64,000 nt of DNA from Mesodorylaimus sp. YZB2_4 (taxonomy: Eukaryota > Nematoda > Enoplea > Dorylaimida > Dorylaimidae), in assembly GCA_030248295.1 (NCBI GenBank), contig JASANH010000666.1, forward strand, positions 78,721 to 142,720, written 5' to 3'. The stretch's first letter is position 1. The number at the start of each line of letters is the position of its first letter. Both the position numbers and the translations under genes were made by a program. This document shows, piece by piece, positions 55,490-63,661 of this stretch. The notes under the pieces were generated by a model. It was not told the origin of the DNA. It did no database searches and saw nothing but the letters and a program-made list of their open reading frames with translations.

Positions 55490-56064
55490 CTTTTTTGACA
55501 CTTCACAGATCTTCTTAATCGCGTTTTCAAATTTTACAAAGATTTTGGTAATTTTCCAATAAATTTTTTAGATAAAATGCAGGAAGTTTTGTTAATTTTG
55601 TGACAGTCACCGTTTGGAAGACTTTTTCCTCGTTTTTCTGTGTCTTTTGAGTCCTTTCCCAAAGAAAACTCTTTTTTGGGTAAGTTTTCTACGAAAATTT
55701 GAGAAAATTTTCATGAAATAATTTCTTTTTAACCCACCCTTGGTAAACTTCAAGCAATTATCGCACCATATTTCACAAGTTTTGCCTTTTTTCTATTGTT
55801 TCACGCCTCGTTTCGTCGTAAATTAACTACTTCTATGACATATATTTACAAATTCCTGTTGCAATTTCGAATTTTACAAATTTTTCATTAATTGCTCGGT
55901 AAATAACGGTGAAATCTTGATGATTTTAAATCAATTTCAAGCGACTTTTCACTTTTTGTCGTGCAAATTTTTGTATATTGCAAATTTTGGAAAATTACCA
56001 AAATCTTTGTAAAATTTGAAAACGCGATTAAGAAAATCTGTGAAGTGTCAAAAAAGGGCGAGGC
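55490..56064 (-). repeat. Phased A-tract DNA, inverted copy
   Basis: T-rich on the plus strand, with T-tracts every ~10 bp; the complement of 49500-49950. Near 55985 the orientation flips and a short stretch (GGAAAATTACCAAAATC) is repeated in the A-rich sense to 56064, marking a rearrangement junction. Confidence 0.65.
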
Positions 56065-56264
56065 TTGATGCTTATCAAAAATGACAAAATTTAAGACTTG
56101 TAAGCGTGATTGAGGGCGAGACGCAGAAATTCAGAAAATTTGAATGTTGTATCATTTCATTCAAATACAATTTCTTGTGGTCAGACACACACACACATGA
56201 AGCAGACAGAAATTAAAAAAGACAGATAAAACAAAAATATAATACTGAACCTGCGAATAAATAC

Positions 56265-56665
56265 AGTTCACCCTACTGTAATGTACTTGCTTATCAACAA
56301 AGTCTTACTGTAATGTACTTGTTCATCAAAATAATTCTACTGTAATGTACCTGCACATCAACAAAGTATAGAGTACTTGCTCATTAACCAAAAAATTTAT
56401 CCTACTGTAATGTACTACTCATCAACACAATAAATCCTGAAAAAGATCAAAATACATCCTACTGTAATGTACCTGCACATCAAAAACATATATCCTAGTG
56501 TAGTGAACCTACACATCAACAAAATATATTACTGTACTGTAATGTACTCCTCATCAAGAAACTATATCGTACTGTAATCTACCTGCACATCAAGAAGATA
56601 GATCCTACTGTAATGTACCTGTGCATCAACAAATAATATCCTAGTGTGATGCACCTGCACATCAA
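56265..56665. repeat. Degenerate intergenic repeat array, copy C (inverted)
   Basis: Complement of the arrays in A and B (CTACTGTAATGTACCTGCAC units), slightly more diverged. Confidence 0.85.
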
Positions 56666-56788
56666 CAGAGTGGCCATATACAATACTTATTTGTCACTTA
56701 GCTAGGCAGCAGCTCAGGGTAACTCACTCACAGTCTTTTCATCCATCCGCCTTACACTCACATTAACCATTGGTGCCCTAAGTGAATC

Positions 56789-57067
56789 ATGAAGAGGGGT
56801 ACGCTTATACTACTCCAGTCCCAAGCAGAAACAGGACAGGGAGCCCGCGCCGGAAAGGGAAAACGTTATCATTCGCCAGTAAATGGAGCCAGGAAATTTG
56901 AATTCAAGAGCCAGCAATCGATTGGCGTATTGGTCGATAGTGGCCCACAGTCTAACAAAAAATGCGAGAACCCAGGACAACCAGAGAGAAGTGGACAACA
57001 ATCACAGTTAAGTGTATTGCCCAACCTACCGACGCCTTGTCGTCCGTTACAGGCAAACAAGCGGTGA
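56789..57067 (+). CDS. MKRGT small basic protein, copy C
   Basis: An intact 92-codon frame nearly identical to copy A. Fifteen bases after its stop an ATG frame (57082, MDDAIKGMEEIREDRARALE) begins a coiled coil. In this copy that frame runs into an inserted ATPase fragment at about 57165. The function is unknown. Confidence 0.45.
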   Translation: MKRGTLILLQSQAETGQGARAGKGKRYHSPVNGARKFEFKSQQSIGVLVDSGPQSNKKCENPGQPERSGQQSQLSVLPNLPTPCRPLQANKR

Positions 57068-57164
57068 AACAATAGTTATCCTTGGATGACGCGATTAAAG
57101 GGATGGAGGAGATACGGGAAGATAGGGCGCGAGCGCTTGAAGAGTTGAAGAGAAACATGTTGCG

Positions 57165-57441
57165 GCCATGGTTGAAGAGCTCTCTCTCAGCAGCTTTGGC
57201 CCCAACGGCCCAAGTACTTATTGGATGCGTATATAAGAGGGCTACGAAAGACAGACAATACACCTACCTGTTCCTGAGCTTGCATCCAAAGGCGGATGAA
57301 AAGTTGGCGGTGATGTCACATATATTCCCTACCAAGGACGATTATAACCGCACGTGTTCATTCGAGCAATGTAAGTGGCAATGTAACAGCGAGCTCTTTG
57401 AATTTTTAGTGTATAGAAGTGAAAGAAGAACAAAAATATAA
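57165..57441 (+). pseudogene. ATPase C-terminal fragment inserted in copy C
   Basis: CVYKRATKDRQYTYLFLSLH through FPTKDDYN matches the end of the ATPase in copy A, and is followed by the same phased A-tract DNA. It was pasted into the MKRGT/coiled-coil gene, which resumes at 57820. Confidence 0.75.
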
Positions 57442-57830
57442 TGTGATGGATATAAAATTCTTAAGAAATAAACGAAAAAGGGCAAAAATCTACAAAAACT
57501 TCCTGAAAATGCGTAAAATTAGTGAAAATGCTCGAAAACATTCAACAAAAATGCGTAATAAACTTTAAAAACTATGAAAATACGCTTCGACATACGTAGA
57601 AAATTTCGAAAACAGATAAGAAAATTTGAAAAACACCCTGAAATTAGTACATAATAAACAAATATATACGACAAACAGTAAAAAGTGATCAAAAGTTGAG
57701 AAATATGTCTGAATATCTTCAAGAAAGTCAAACAAACACGCCTGAAAAACAATGAAAGTTTGAGAAATTTGATTAAAAATTACAGAACTAGCATTTATTA
57801 AAAAAAAATTTTGCAAAAAAAATTTCAATT
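57420..57830 (+). repeat. Phased A-tract DNA within copy C
   Basis: About 400 bp almost identical to 48985-49370, carried with the ATPase fragment. Confidence 0.7.
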
Positions 57831-57993
57831 TAAGAGCCAACAATCGATTGGCGTATTGGTCGATAGTGGCCCACAGTCTAACAAAAAATGCGAGAACCCA
57901 GGACAACCAGAGAGAAGTGGACAACAATCACAGTTGAGTGTATTGCCCAACCTACTGACGCCTTGTCGTCCGTTACAGGCAAACGAGCGGTGA
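57820..57993 (+). pseudogene. MKRGT small basic protein, partial second copy in C
   Basis: Repeats the last 58 codons (KSQQSIGVLVDSGPQSNKK onward) after the insertion, followed by the coiled-coil frame to about 58145. This shows that the insertion duplicated its target. Confidence 0.6.
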
Positions 57994-58326
57994 AACAATA
58001 GTTATCCTTGGATGACGCGATTAAAGAGATGGAGGAGATACGGGAAGATGGGGCGCGAGCGCTTGAAGAGTTGAAGAGAAACATGTTGTATCGTGGCCTG
58101 ACTTGTGCAACTAATGGAGTCTTTACTTTAAAGTTGAGCTAGCCAAAAAGAACCCAGACCATACAAGTGCAAGCCCTTATATCCAGGAGTTCTCGCAGTC
58201 CTGTAAAGGCGTGGCTAATCCACTTCCAGTATGAATTGCACAATGCACACGCGAAATAGACATGACATCATGGGCGTGGCTTAGTCATATGCTACAAGGA
58301 AACTATTATGTTACCATGAATAGGCT

Positions 58327-59016
58327 ATGACTAATGAGCCCAGGATTTATGGCGCTGGCGATGTAGGCAGGAATGAAAGCATAAAAAAGCATGAACTAAT
58401 TCTGACCAAAGGAAAAACAGGTGCACACACAGATTGCGTCTGGTGCGTCTGGACTAAACCAAAACAAGTGCAATTGACAGCCGACACTCGAAAATCGAGC
58501 ACACAACAAAACATCGACGCGAAACTGGACAAGCTGGAGGGCGCATCCATGGAGATGAGAAAACAATATTTTAAAAAACAATCCGAGGAGATGAATCGTG
58601 AGTTTCATGAGAATTTGTGCTGGACTGGCTAGGAAGAAGCGGGGAGAAACCAGGGAGAACTGAAAAGGAGATCTGAGACGACCCAACGCATACTTCAATG
58701 ACATCTCCATGTTTTAGGTTGGCTAACGAAAATAGTGCTGCAGTTGGAGTGTTCCTACTGCACGTCATTTGCTCGCAGCCCGCAAGTCTGCCGCCAATGC
58801 CCCAAGATAATTGGCTGCAAAAGATGCGCTTTGCGAAATTCCGCATCGACGTCGAGATACAAACTACGAGGCGAATTCAAATGCCTGATGTGCAATTCCA
58901 CGTTTCCACTTGTCGATATATCGGTGGCTCACAATAGAATCGTCATTGCGGAAAACGACGTCGCTTCGTGTAATGCCTTCCGCTATGGAGCACGAAATGC
59001 TGGAAGAGTTAAATAA
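58327..59016 (+). CDS. Coiled-coil RING-type zinc finger protein, copy C (best preserved)
   Basis: Exon 1 is 58327-58597 and exon 2 is 58718-59016; the 120-nt intron (58598-58717) has GTGAGT and TTTTAG borders. The joined frame is open from ATG (MTNEPRIYGAGDVGRNE) to stop, with the coiled coil (KLDKLEGASMEMRKQYF) and all eight cysteines (last pair CLMC). An overlapping acidic frame (58910-59137, LLEDRNDDCFEDFVAPP) is open in copies A and C and kept in frame by a 75-bp deletion in B. It may therefore be the true C-terminus reached by an unrecognised splice. A 12-base G run follows at about 59157. Confidence 0.6.
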
Positions 59017-59463
59017 CGAGTTCGGAATCATTTCAAAGAACTCAAGCCTATTAGAAGACCGAAACGATGACTGTTTCGAGGACTTCGTCGCGCCACCTGT
59101 AGCCAGCGAATCGGGCGCCGTAGCCGTACAAGAATAAACAAAGACGAGGTACAGTTGGGGGGGGGGGGGGGCGGTAGGCGTGCAAGATATGTGATCGGGA
59201 CTGCGGTCGACGTGGTAGGAATGCACCGTTCACTATCGATTTAAAGACATACGCTAACTGGTAGATGCATGCCGTTTATTGCCCGCTGAACCAATTTTCC
59301 GTTACACCAGCCTGCTAATCTAAAAACGACCACAACCGCAGGTTGGCTCAGTGGCTGTTCCAGACGAACTTGGTCACGGCACAGTCTGGAATAACCCCCA
59401 TTATGCATCACTTCGCATGTAGGTCATGCTGATTACGGAAAACTTGCTACACAAGAATTGTGC

Positions 59464-60156
59464 TCAAGCAAAAGTTTCCTCAAAAGTTTCGTACTCAATT
59501 TGTACAATTTCATTCTCGACCAGCTGTCTTTGACGATCCTCTGGCGGAGCAGATTGGGCAAAAGGTGGAGGCGGCTGCAGTCCGATAGGAATCAGACTAT
59601 AGGTATGGTCGCGCGTAGGGGCCAGTCCACCTGCATCGCCTGTTGACCCATTGTTCGTTGGACCAGGCGACTTGCTCCTAACTCGCGGCGGCGGTGGTCG
59701 AGAAGGCGGTTGTGGACGAGCTATGGTGTTCAGCTCAACAGCTGGTGGCGGCTGACGGCGCTTCCAATAACACCAGACCATGAGGAATGTCAACCAACTC
59801 TCTCCACCGAATCCACCAGTTGCTGATAAACCAATTACCACATTTCTTTGCCATTGACCGCTGCAAAAATATGCGTGACCACTCGCAACGATTACTCGCA
59901 ACGAAGGAAGGTCGAAATCGCGGCAAGTGTATCCACTAATCGTACCACGGGCGATAAAAAGCTCCTTCGCTGTAATCCGGCATACCACTTGGTCGATTGT
60001 GACCAATTCGTCGACGTCACCACAGTAAATTACGTCACTGTCGTCGCAGAAGCACCCACATGCGAAAAGGGAACAGCAATTAATAGTGCAAGCTCGTCGC
60101 ACAGTTAAACTCTTATCAGAACATTGCGTTTGTGACTTACTGCGTTTGCAGGGCAC
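59464..60156 (-). CDS. Single-pass membrane protein with Cys-rich ectodomain and Pro-rich tail (second element)
   Basis: The frame has no ATG near its start. It opens with a cysteine-rich region (CTINCCSLFACGCFC), then mixed strands (ISGYTCRDFDLPSLRVIVAS), a hydrophobic segment (WLTFLMVWCYW) followed by KRR, and a proline-rich acidic tail (RPPPPRVRSKS; IGLQPPPPFAQSAPP). It overlaps by 52 bp the end of the upstream membrane-protein frame, whose last hydrophobic segment looks like a signal peptide. The two may be one gene joined by a frameshift or short intron (a GTAAGT lies in the overlap). It is the last gene of the element. The role is unknown; a virion or host-membrane protein is possible. 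Confidence 0.45.
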   Translation of the reverse strand: MPCKRSKSQTQCSDKSLTVRRACTINCCSLFACGCFCDDSDVIYCGDVDELVTIDQVVCRITAKELFIARGTISGYTCRDFDLPSLRVIVASGHAYFCSGQWQRNVVIGLSATGGFGGESWLTFLMVWCYWKRRQPPPAVELNTIARPQPPSRPPPPRVRSKSPGPTNNGSTGDAGGLAPTRDHTYSLIPIGLQPPPPFAQSAPPEDRQRQLVENEIVQIEYETFEETFA

Positions 60157-60518
60157 GCCAGGAATAGCACAACTGCAGCGACAACGGCGGTGGTTGCGAT
60201 TACACGATGACGACTAATAGTTTGTATTCTCCTTCGACGAACAACTTTCTTCGCTTGTCCTCGAGTGCCACAATACTTACAGCAGCAGCATAAAAATATA
60301 CAAATTGAGCTTATGAAACAGATTAAAGTTCCAGATAGCCAAAAGCCTGGCGTTGAGACGTTGGTGAGAGCCATAACCGAACTTGACGCGTTGAGACTGT
60401 CAGAATTCATACTGGTGTTGGCCGAGTCGTTTATTTGTGCTGGTGTTGGTGCGCCAATACCATGGTTGCTACTTAATTTATGCGAAATAGAGTGAAAAGA
60501 ATCCATTTCTTTTGACAT
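60105..60518 (-). CDS. Small membrane protein with two hydrophobic segments (second element)
   Basis: ATG at 60518 (MSKEMDSFHSISHKL). A serine/asparagine-rich region is followed by FWLSGTLICFISSICIFLCC as a membrane segment, then CKYCGTRGQAKKVVRRRR. A second hydrophobic stretch follows (VIATTAVVAAVVLFLACPA) with a signal-peptidase-like ANA site. It lies between the small basic protein and the Cys-rich membrane protein. The family is not recognised. Confidence 0.4.
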   Translation of the reverse strand: MSKEMDSFHSISHKLSSNHGIGAPTPAQINDSANTSMNSDSLNASSSVMALTNVSTPGFWLSGTLICFISSICIFLCCCCKYCGTRGQAKKVVRRRRIQTISRHRVIATTAVVAAVVLFLACPANAVSHKRNVLIRV

Positions 60519-60825
60519 CTTGCAAATAGGCCAGCGTAGCTTGCAACAGGTGTGAAACAAGTTTTAGTCCTTGACTTGATACTAGTAATTTTTGTTTCGA
60601 ACTGAGTGAAATCTTTTTACTCGACAATTTTTCCAAGACGGTTTTGAACTTTTTTAAATTTTTCTTTTGGAACTTCGACAACACCAACTCGTCATTGTAC
60701 AGCACGTTCAATGCCAACTCGCTGATACCTTGCACGACGGCCAGTTCCGATTTGATCGCCTCTTTTAGAACGGATGGTTGGGATATGAGCAAAACTGTTA
60801 ATTTAGCGAATACAGCATAAGCCAT
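60478..60825 (-). CDS. Small basic helical protein (second element)
   Basis: ATG at 60825 (MAYAVFAKLTVLLISQPS). An acceptor-like TATGTAG precedes it by 12 bp, so an upstream exon or trans-splice is possible. The C-terminal half is KKNLKKFKTVLEKLSSKKI, then KQKLLVSSQGLKLVSHLL, a K-x-x-L-L-V-x-x-x-G pattern I associate with small proteins found beside capsid genes in Polinton-like elements. It would be a minor virion protein by analogy. The 3' end overlaps the next frame by 41 bp. Confidence 0.45.
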   Translation of the reverse strand: MAYAVFAKLTVLLISQPSVLKEAIKSELAVVQGISELALNVLYNDELVLSKFQKKNLKKFKTVLEKLSSKKISLSSKQKLLVSSQGLKLVSHLLQATLAYLQDVKRNGFFSLYFA

Positions 60826-60933
60826 GTCAACCCACACCTACATAACTATTTACACCAGGATCTACTGTCGTACGATGCGCCTTTCGTCTCGCGGCAGTGA
60901 CGCAGAATGAGACAGGACTTTGTTTTTCGTAGT

Positions 60934-61581
60934 TCATATGAACACGTGCGTGTATCCTTGGCTGGGGAGTATCTTGCTTTTTACGCGCAAGTTTTCAGGA
61001 GTGGACGGGAATAGGTCCAAAAACAGATATGTGAACGAGTCTTTGGTGGCTTTCGTGTAGGCGTCCAGAAGGAAACTGGTGCGATGTGGCCAAATGGATC
61101 GACTTAGTTGTTCTACCTTCGATGCCATGCGCGGCGATTTGGACAGAGCCACGTAGTGTGCGTTTCGGCTAACGCACCTCATCTGTTTTGAGTCCCAATG
61201 AAACTGTTGAGTGATTATGATCACAAAAATGGATCGATGATGCGATTTGACTGTGACCAGGTCCACGAAATCGTTTGAACTGCACACGTGGGTCATCATG
61301 TCGTCGAATATGGTCATGCTTCCGTTTTCGATCGAACTCAACGCCTCCATGGTCGGCGCACCTCGCTCGAATTGCACGCCATGATGCTCGAGTTCAGTGA
61401 ACATCGGCTGCCATTTGGTGTAAAAGTAATAAATCTTAGTGAATGGTTTAGTGAATACGAGATCGCGTTTGAGTATGAGTTTTTTGATAAAAGTCGACTT
61501 GCCCGCTTGTGAACTACCGGCCACGATCATACACGCCGGCGTAATCAGCTTATCCGTGTTATCGCGCACTGTGGTTGACAT
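60934..61581 (-). CDS. A32-like DNA-packaging ATPase (second element)
   Basis: The start is chosen at the ATG at 61581 (MSTTVRDNTDKL), which matches the family's usual N-terminus; an in-frame ATG at 61668 is an alternative. Walker A is GSSQAGKSTF, Walker B is SMTIFDDMM, and VKSHHRSIFVIIITQQF and LSRSIWPHR are as in copy A. The frame is intact to the stop at 60934, about 215 residues, typical for Polinton packaging ATPases. It would drive genome packaging. It follows the capsid gene in the same order as in the first element, but the protein is clearly diverged from it. Confidence 0.8.
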   Translation of the reverse strand: MSTTVRDNTDKLITPACMIVAGSSQAGKSTFIKKLILKRDLVFTKPFTKIYYFYTKWQPMFTELEHHGVQFERGAPTMEALSSIENGSMTIFDDMMTHVCSSNDFVDLVTVKSHHRSIFVIIITQQFHWDSKQMRCVSRNAHYVALSKSPRMASKVEQLSRSIWPHRTSFLLDAYTKATKDSFTYLFLDLFPSTPENLRVKSKILPSQGYTHVFI

Positions 61582-61766
61582 TTTTGCGAATGGCGACTGA
61601 TTGGTTCGCCAGGATTCACAATAGCCTTTACACCTCAGTAGGCCTCTCTGCTCTGACTCGTTTTTCATGTAGGTACACTTCTTTTATTGTGATCAGTTTG
61701 ACAATAGTAAATACGCACAAAGGGCAGGCGCATACTGTACATACGGTAAGTCAGCAATAATCAAGT

Positions 61767-62792
61767 TCAGTTCTGTAATATGACTGACCCGTTTGGGCCA
61801 ATCTGAAATTCTTTGTCATATTTCAAAAAGCACATGACAATAATCGAGTCGGTGATTATACGAGTTTTCGAAGTGTCGTACGTGAGTTTCACGACCCAAA
61901 GGCGGATTTCTGATTAACTTGGATAATGTCCACGCGCGAGGGGAGCGTGGTCGACTCGCAGATCAGAGTCGACAGAAAACACGTTCGACGGCACAATGAT
62001 CGGTTTCATGACAACGTCGCAAAATTCATGGACGGCAGGCGTTTTCAGAAGCTGATTTTCCATTACCAGATGTATTTGTGGATACAATTTTTTCCTGTAT
62101 ACATGCATGTAAGCTTCATCCAACGTCAGTCTGAAGGTTTTGGGCGCTTTCAAGTCCTCGCCGTACAGCAGCATGAACTCTGGGCGATTGCGGGTCATCG
62201 TGACGCGCATCTTCACGCCCGGTACCATATATTTGGTCATGCGAAAGAATCCGTGCATAATCGGCCCCATGAAACGGCCTGTTCCATTATTGAAAAACGG
62301 TTTAAAGCGGGCCTTTGACGTTTCAGTGAGCCCGGTGCTCTCTCTCTCGTCACTGTACCCGCAAGCCGCCAGCCAACTCGTGCGAGCTTCGATCGAGTAC
62401 CTGGTCACAACGTCCATGTAAGCCGTCCATGGCAGGGCGTAGTTGGCTGGCACTACGGTCGAGTTGCTCAATGTAATTTGTATGGAGCTGAATAAGCTCA
62501 TCATACTGTTATTGATCAAGGCGATTCGTGTCGTGTCGGGGATCGACTTGTCCGTGTCGTTCTCTCCATTAATTTGTATGCGACATTCGATCTCCAACAG
62601 TGTACTCGATGAGTCCGTGTAACAGTCGGACGACAGTGGCACTCGCCATTCGCACGGAGTGCTCAAATCAAAATTGGGCAGTGGGATATTTGCTGGTATA
62701 ATATCTAGCCTTGTCTCCGATTTGGCATTTTCGATTGGTGCTGGTGAAAAAATCTCCGAATCTGACGTGACCGCAACTGTACTAGATTTCAT
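61767..62792 (-). pseudogene. Major capsid protein (second element), frameshift plus internal deletion
   Basis: From the ATG at 62792, 280 codons match the copy A capsid throughout: FSPAPIENAKSETR, TPCEWRVPLS, LINNSMMSLFSSI, LPWTAYMDVV, GTGRFMGPIM and VMKPIIVP. The frame then slips near 61960 and stops at 61914. The next conserved stretch continues briefly in another frame. After a gap equal to about 100 missing residues the C-terminal strand (LTYDTSKTRIITDSI to a stop at 61767) appears in a third position. The protein is therefore disabled by a frameshift and a deletion. The family is double jelly-roll capsid (F54H12.2-like). Confidence 0.75.
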
Positions 62793-62801
62793 GTTTTGCT
62801 T

Positions 62802-63146
62802 TTAAAAATTGCTCTTCAGATGACGCCTGTTGGATTTGGATCCTTTTCGAATCGCTTTCTTTTTGCTCAAGCGCCTCTTTGGCTTGATGGGGGTGGCAAA
62901 AACCGTGGTCTTCTTCTTCTTGATCGCCCGTTTACGTTTACCAGAGACTGCGACTCGACGAGGCCCACGTTTCTTGGCGACCTTGCTGGTCTTTCTGGTC
63001 GCCTCTTTCACAGAGCCTCGGCGCTTTTTGCTTGTATGGGTTCGTTTGCTAGTCGATGTCAGGTGCAACAGGAACAGGGTGCGTGGACGTGACAGGGAGA
63101 AACCGGCGTATGGTCTTGGTTGTACAAACTCACTTTTACTTTCCAT
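62802..63146 (-). CDS. Basic core protein (second element)
   Basis: ATG at 63146 (MESKSEFVQPRPYAGFSL). Around 115 residues, the last 80 of them extremely rich in lysine and arginine (TSKKRRGSVK; RKRAIKKKK; KPKRRLSKKKAIRK). It ends 9 bp before the capsid start, the same place as the 53-residue basic gene in the first element. By analogy with adenovirus core proteins it would neutralise packaged DNA. The frame is intact. Confidence 0.65.
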   Translation of the reverse strand: MESKSEFVQPRPYAGFSLSRPRTLFLLHLTSTSKRTHTSKKRRGSVKEATRKTSKVAKKRGPRRVAVSGKRKRAIKKKKTTVFATPIKPKRRLSKKKAIRKGSKSNRRHLKSNF

Positions 63147-63253
63147 AAACACGTCGATGGATACACGGGTGATAAGAATAAAAGAGCCGTGGAGGGTACA
63201 TTAGCTTTTTCCTTTTCTCGCATACGACGCCTAATGAGAGTGGGCGGTCATGG

Positions 63254-63634
63254 TTATTTGGGCCGAAAATGTAACACGATAGTAACATCAGTCGTCTCGG
63301 GCAGCGAAACATCATGCATGTCAATCACGCTGCAGCTAATAGACCACAATGTGTCCAATATAATGTTGGTGTAATCACTGATAACAGTATTAGTCGTTGG
63401 ATAATACACCCCTACAATCGGCTGCTTGCCGTCGTTGACATAAGACGGTTTTACAATATTCGTCAGAACGAAAACGGTTTCAGTAGGCGCTGGGGATAGC
63501 ACGCATGCATTCAAGCACACTTGGAACGCGGTCATATTATACATGGCAGGTACAGTCGCGTTGAAAAATGAACGCACCTGACTTGTGGCCACAAATTCAC
63601 TTTTCCTACTCCTCAAATACACAGTGAACGCCAT
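63254..63634 (-). CDS. Small protein between integrase and core gene (second element)
   Basis: A 126-codon intact frame from the ATG at 63634 (MAFTVYLRSRKSEFVATSQ). Alternating hydrophobic residues suggest beta strands (TVFVLTNIVK; GVYYPTTNTVIS; DVTIVLHFR). No family is recognised. A minor capsid or cement protein is a guess from its position and predicted fold. Confidence 0.45.
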   Translation of the reverse strand: MAFTVYLRSRKSEFVATSQVRSFFNATVPAMYNMTAFQVCLNACVLSPAPTETVFVLTNIVKPSYVNDGKQPIVGVYYPTTNTVISDYTNIILDTLWSISCSVIDMHDVSLPETTDVTIVLHFRPK

Positions 63635-63661
63635 CCTACAGTAGAAACAAATTTTAGAGCG

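Larger units (their letters stand above)
44248..59386. mobile_element. Compound block of four partial copies of a Polinton/adintovirus-like element
   Basis: Copy A (44248-about 49480, plus) and copy C (about 56065-59386, inverted) form the outer arms: GACTGTGCCGTGACCAAG begins A at 44248 and, complemented, ends C at 59386. Copy B (52261-about 55985, plus) repeats A from the RING gene to early capsid. Copy D (about 49480-51067, inverted) mirrors the right part of B (54420-55985). Copies are mostly over 95% alike by eye. Gene content (capsid, A32-like ATPase, basic core protein) is that of Polinton/adintovirus-type elements. No integrase or polymerase is in this block. Duplication, inversion and a 0.7-kb insertion within C have scrambled it. 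Confidence 0.7.
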
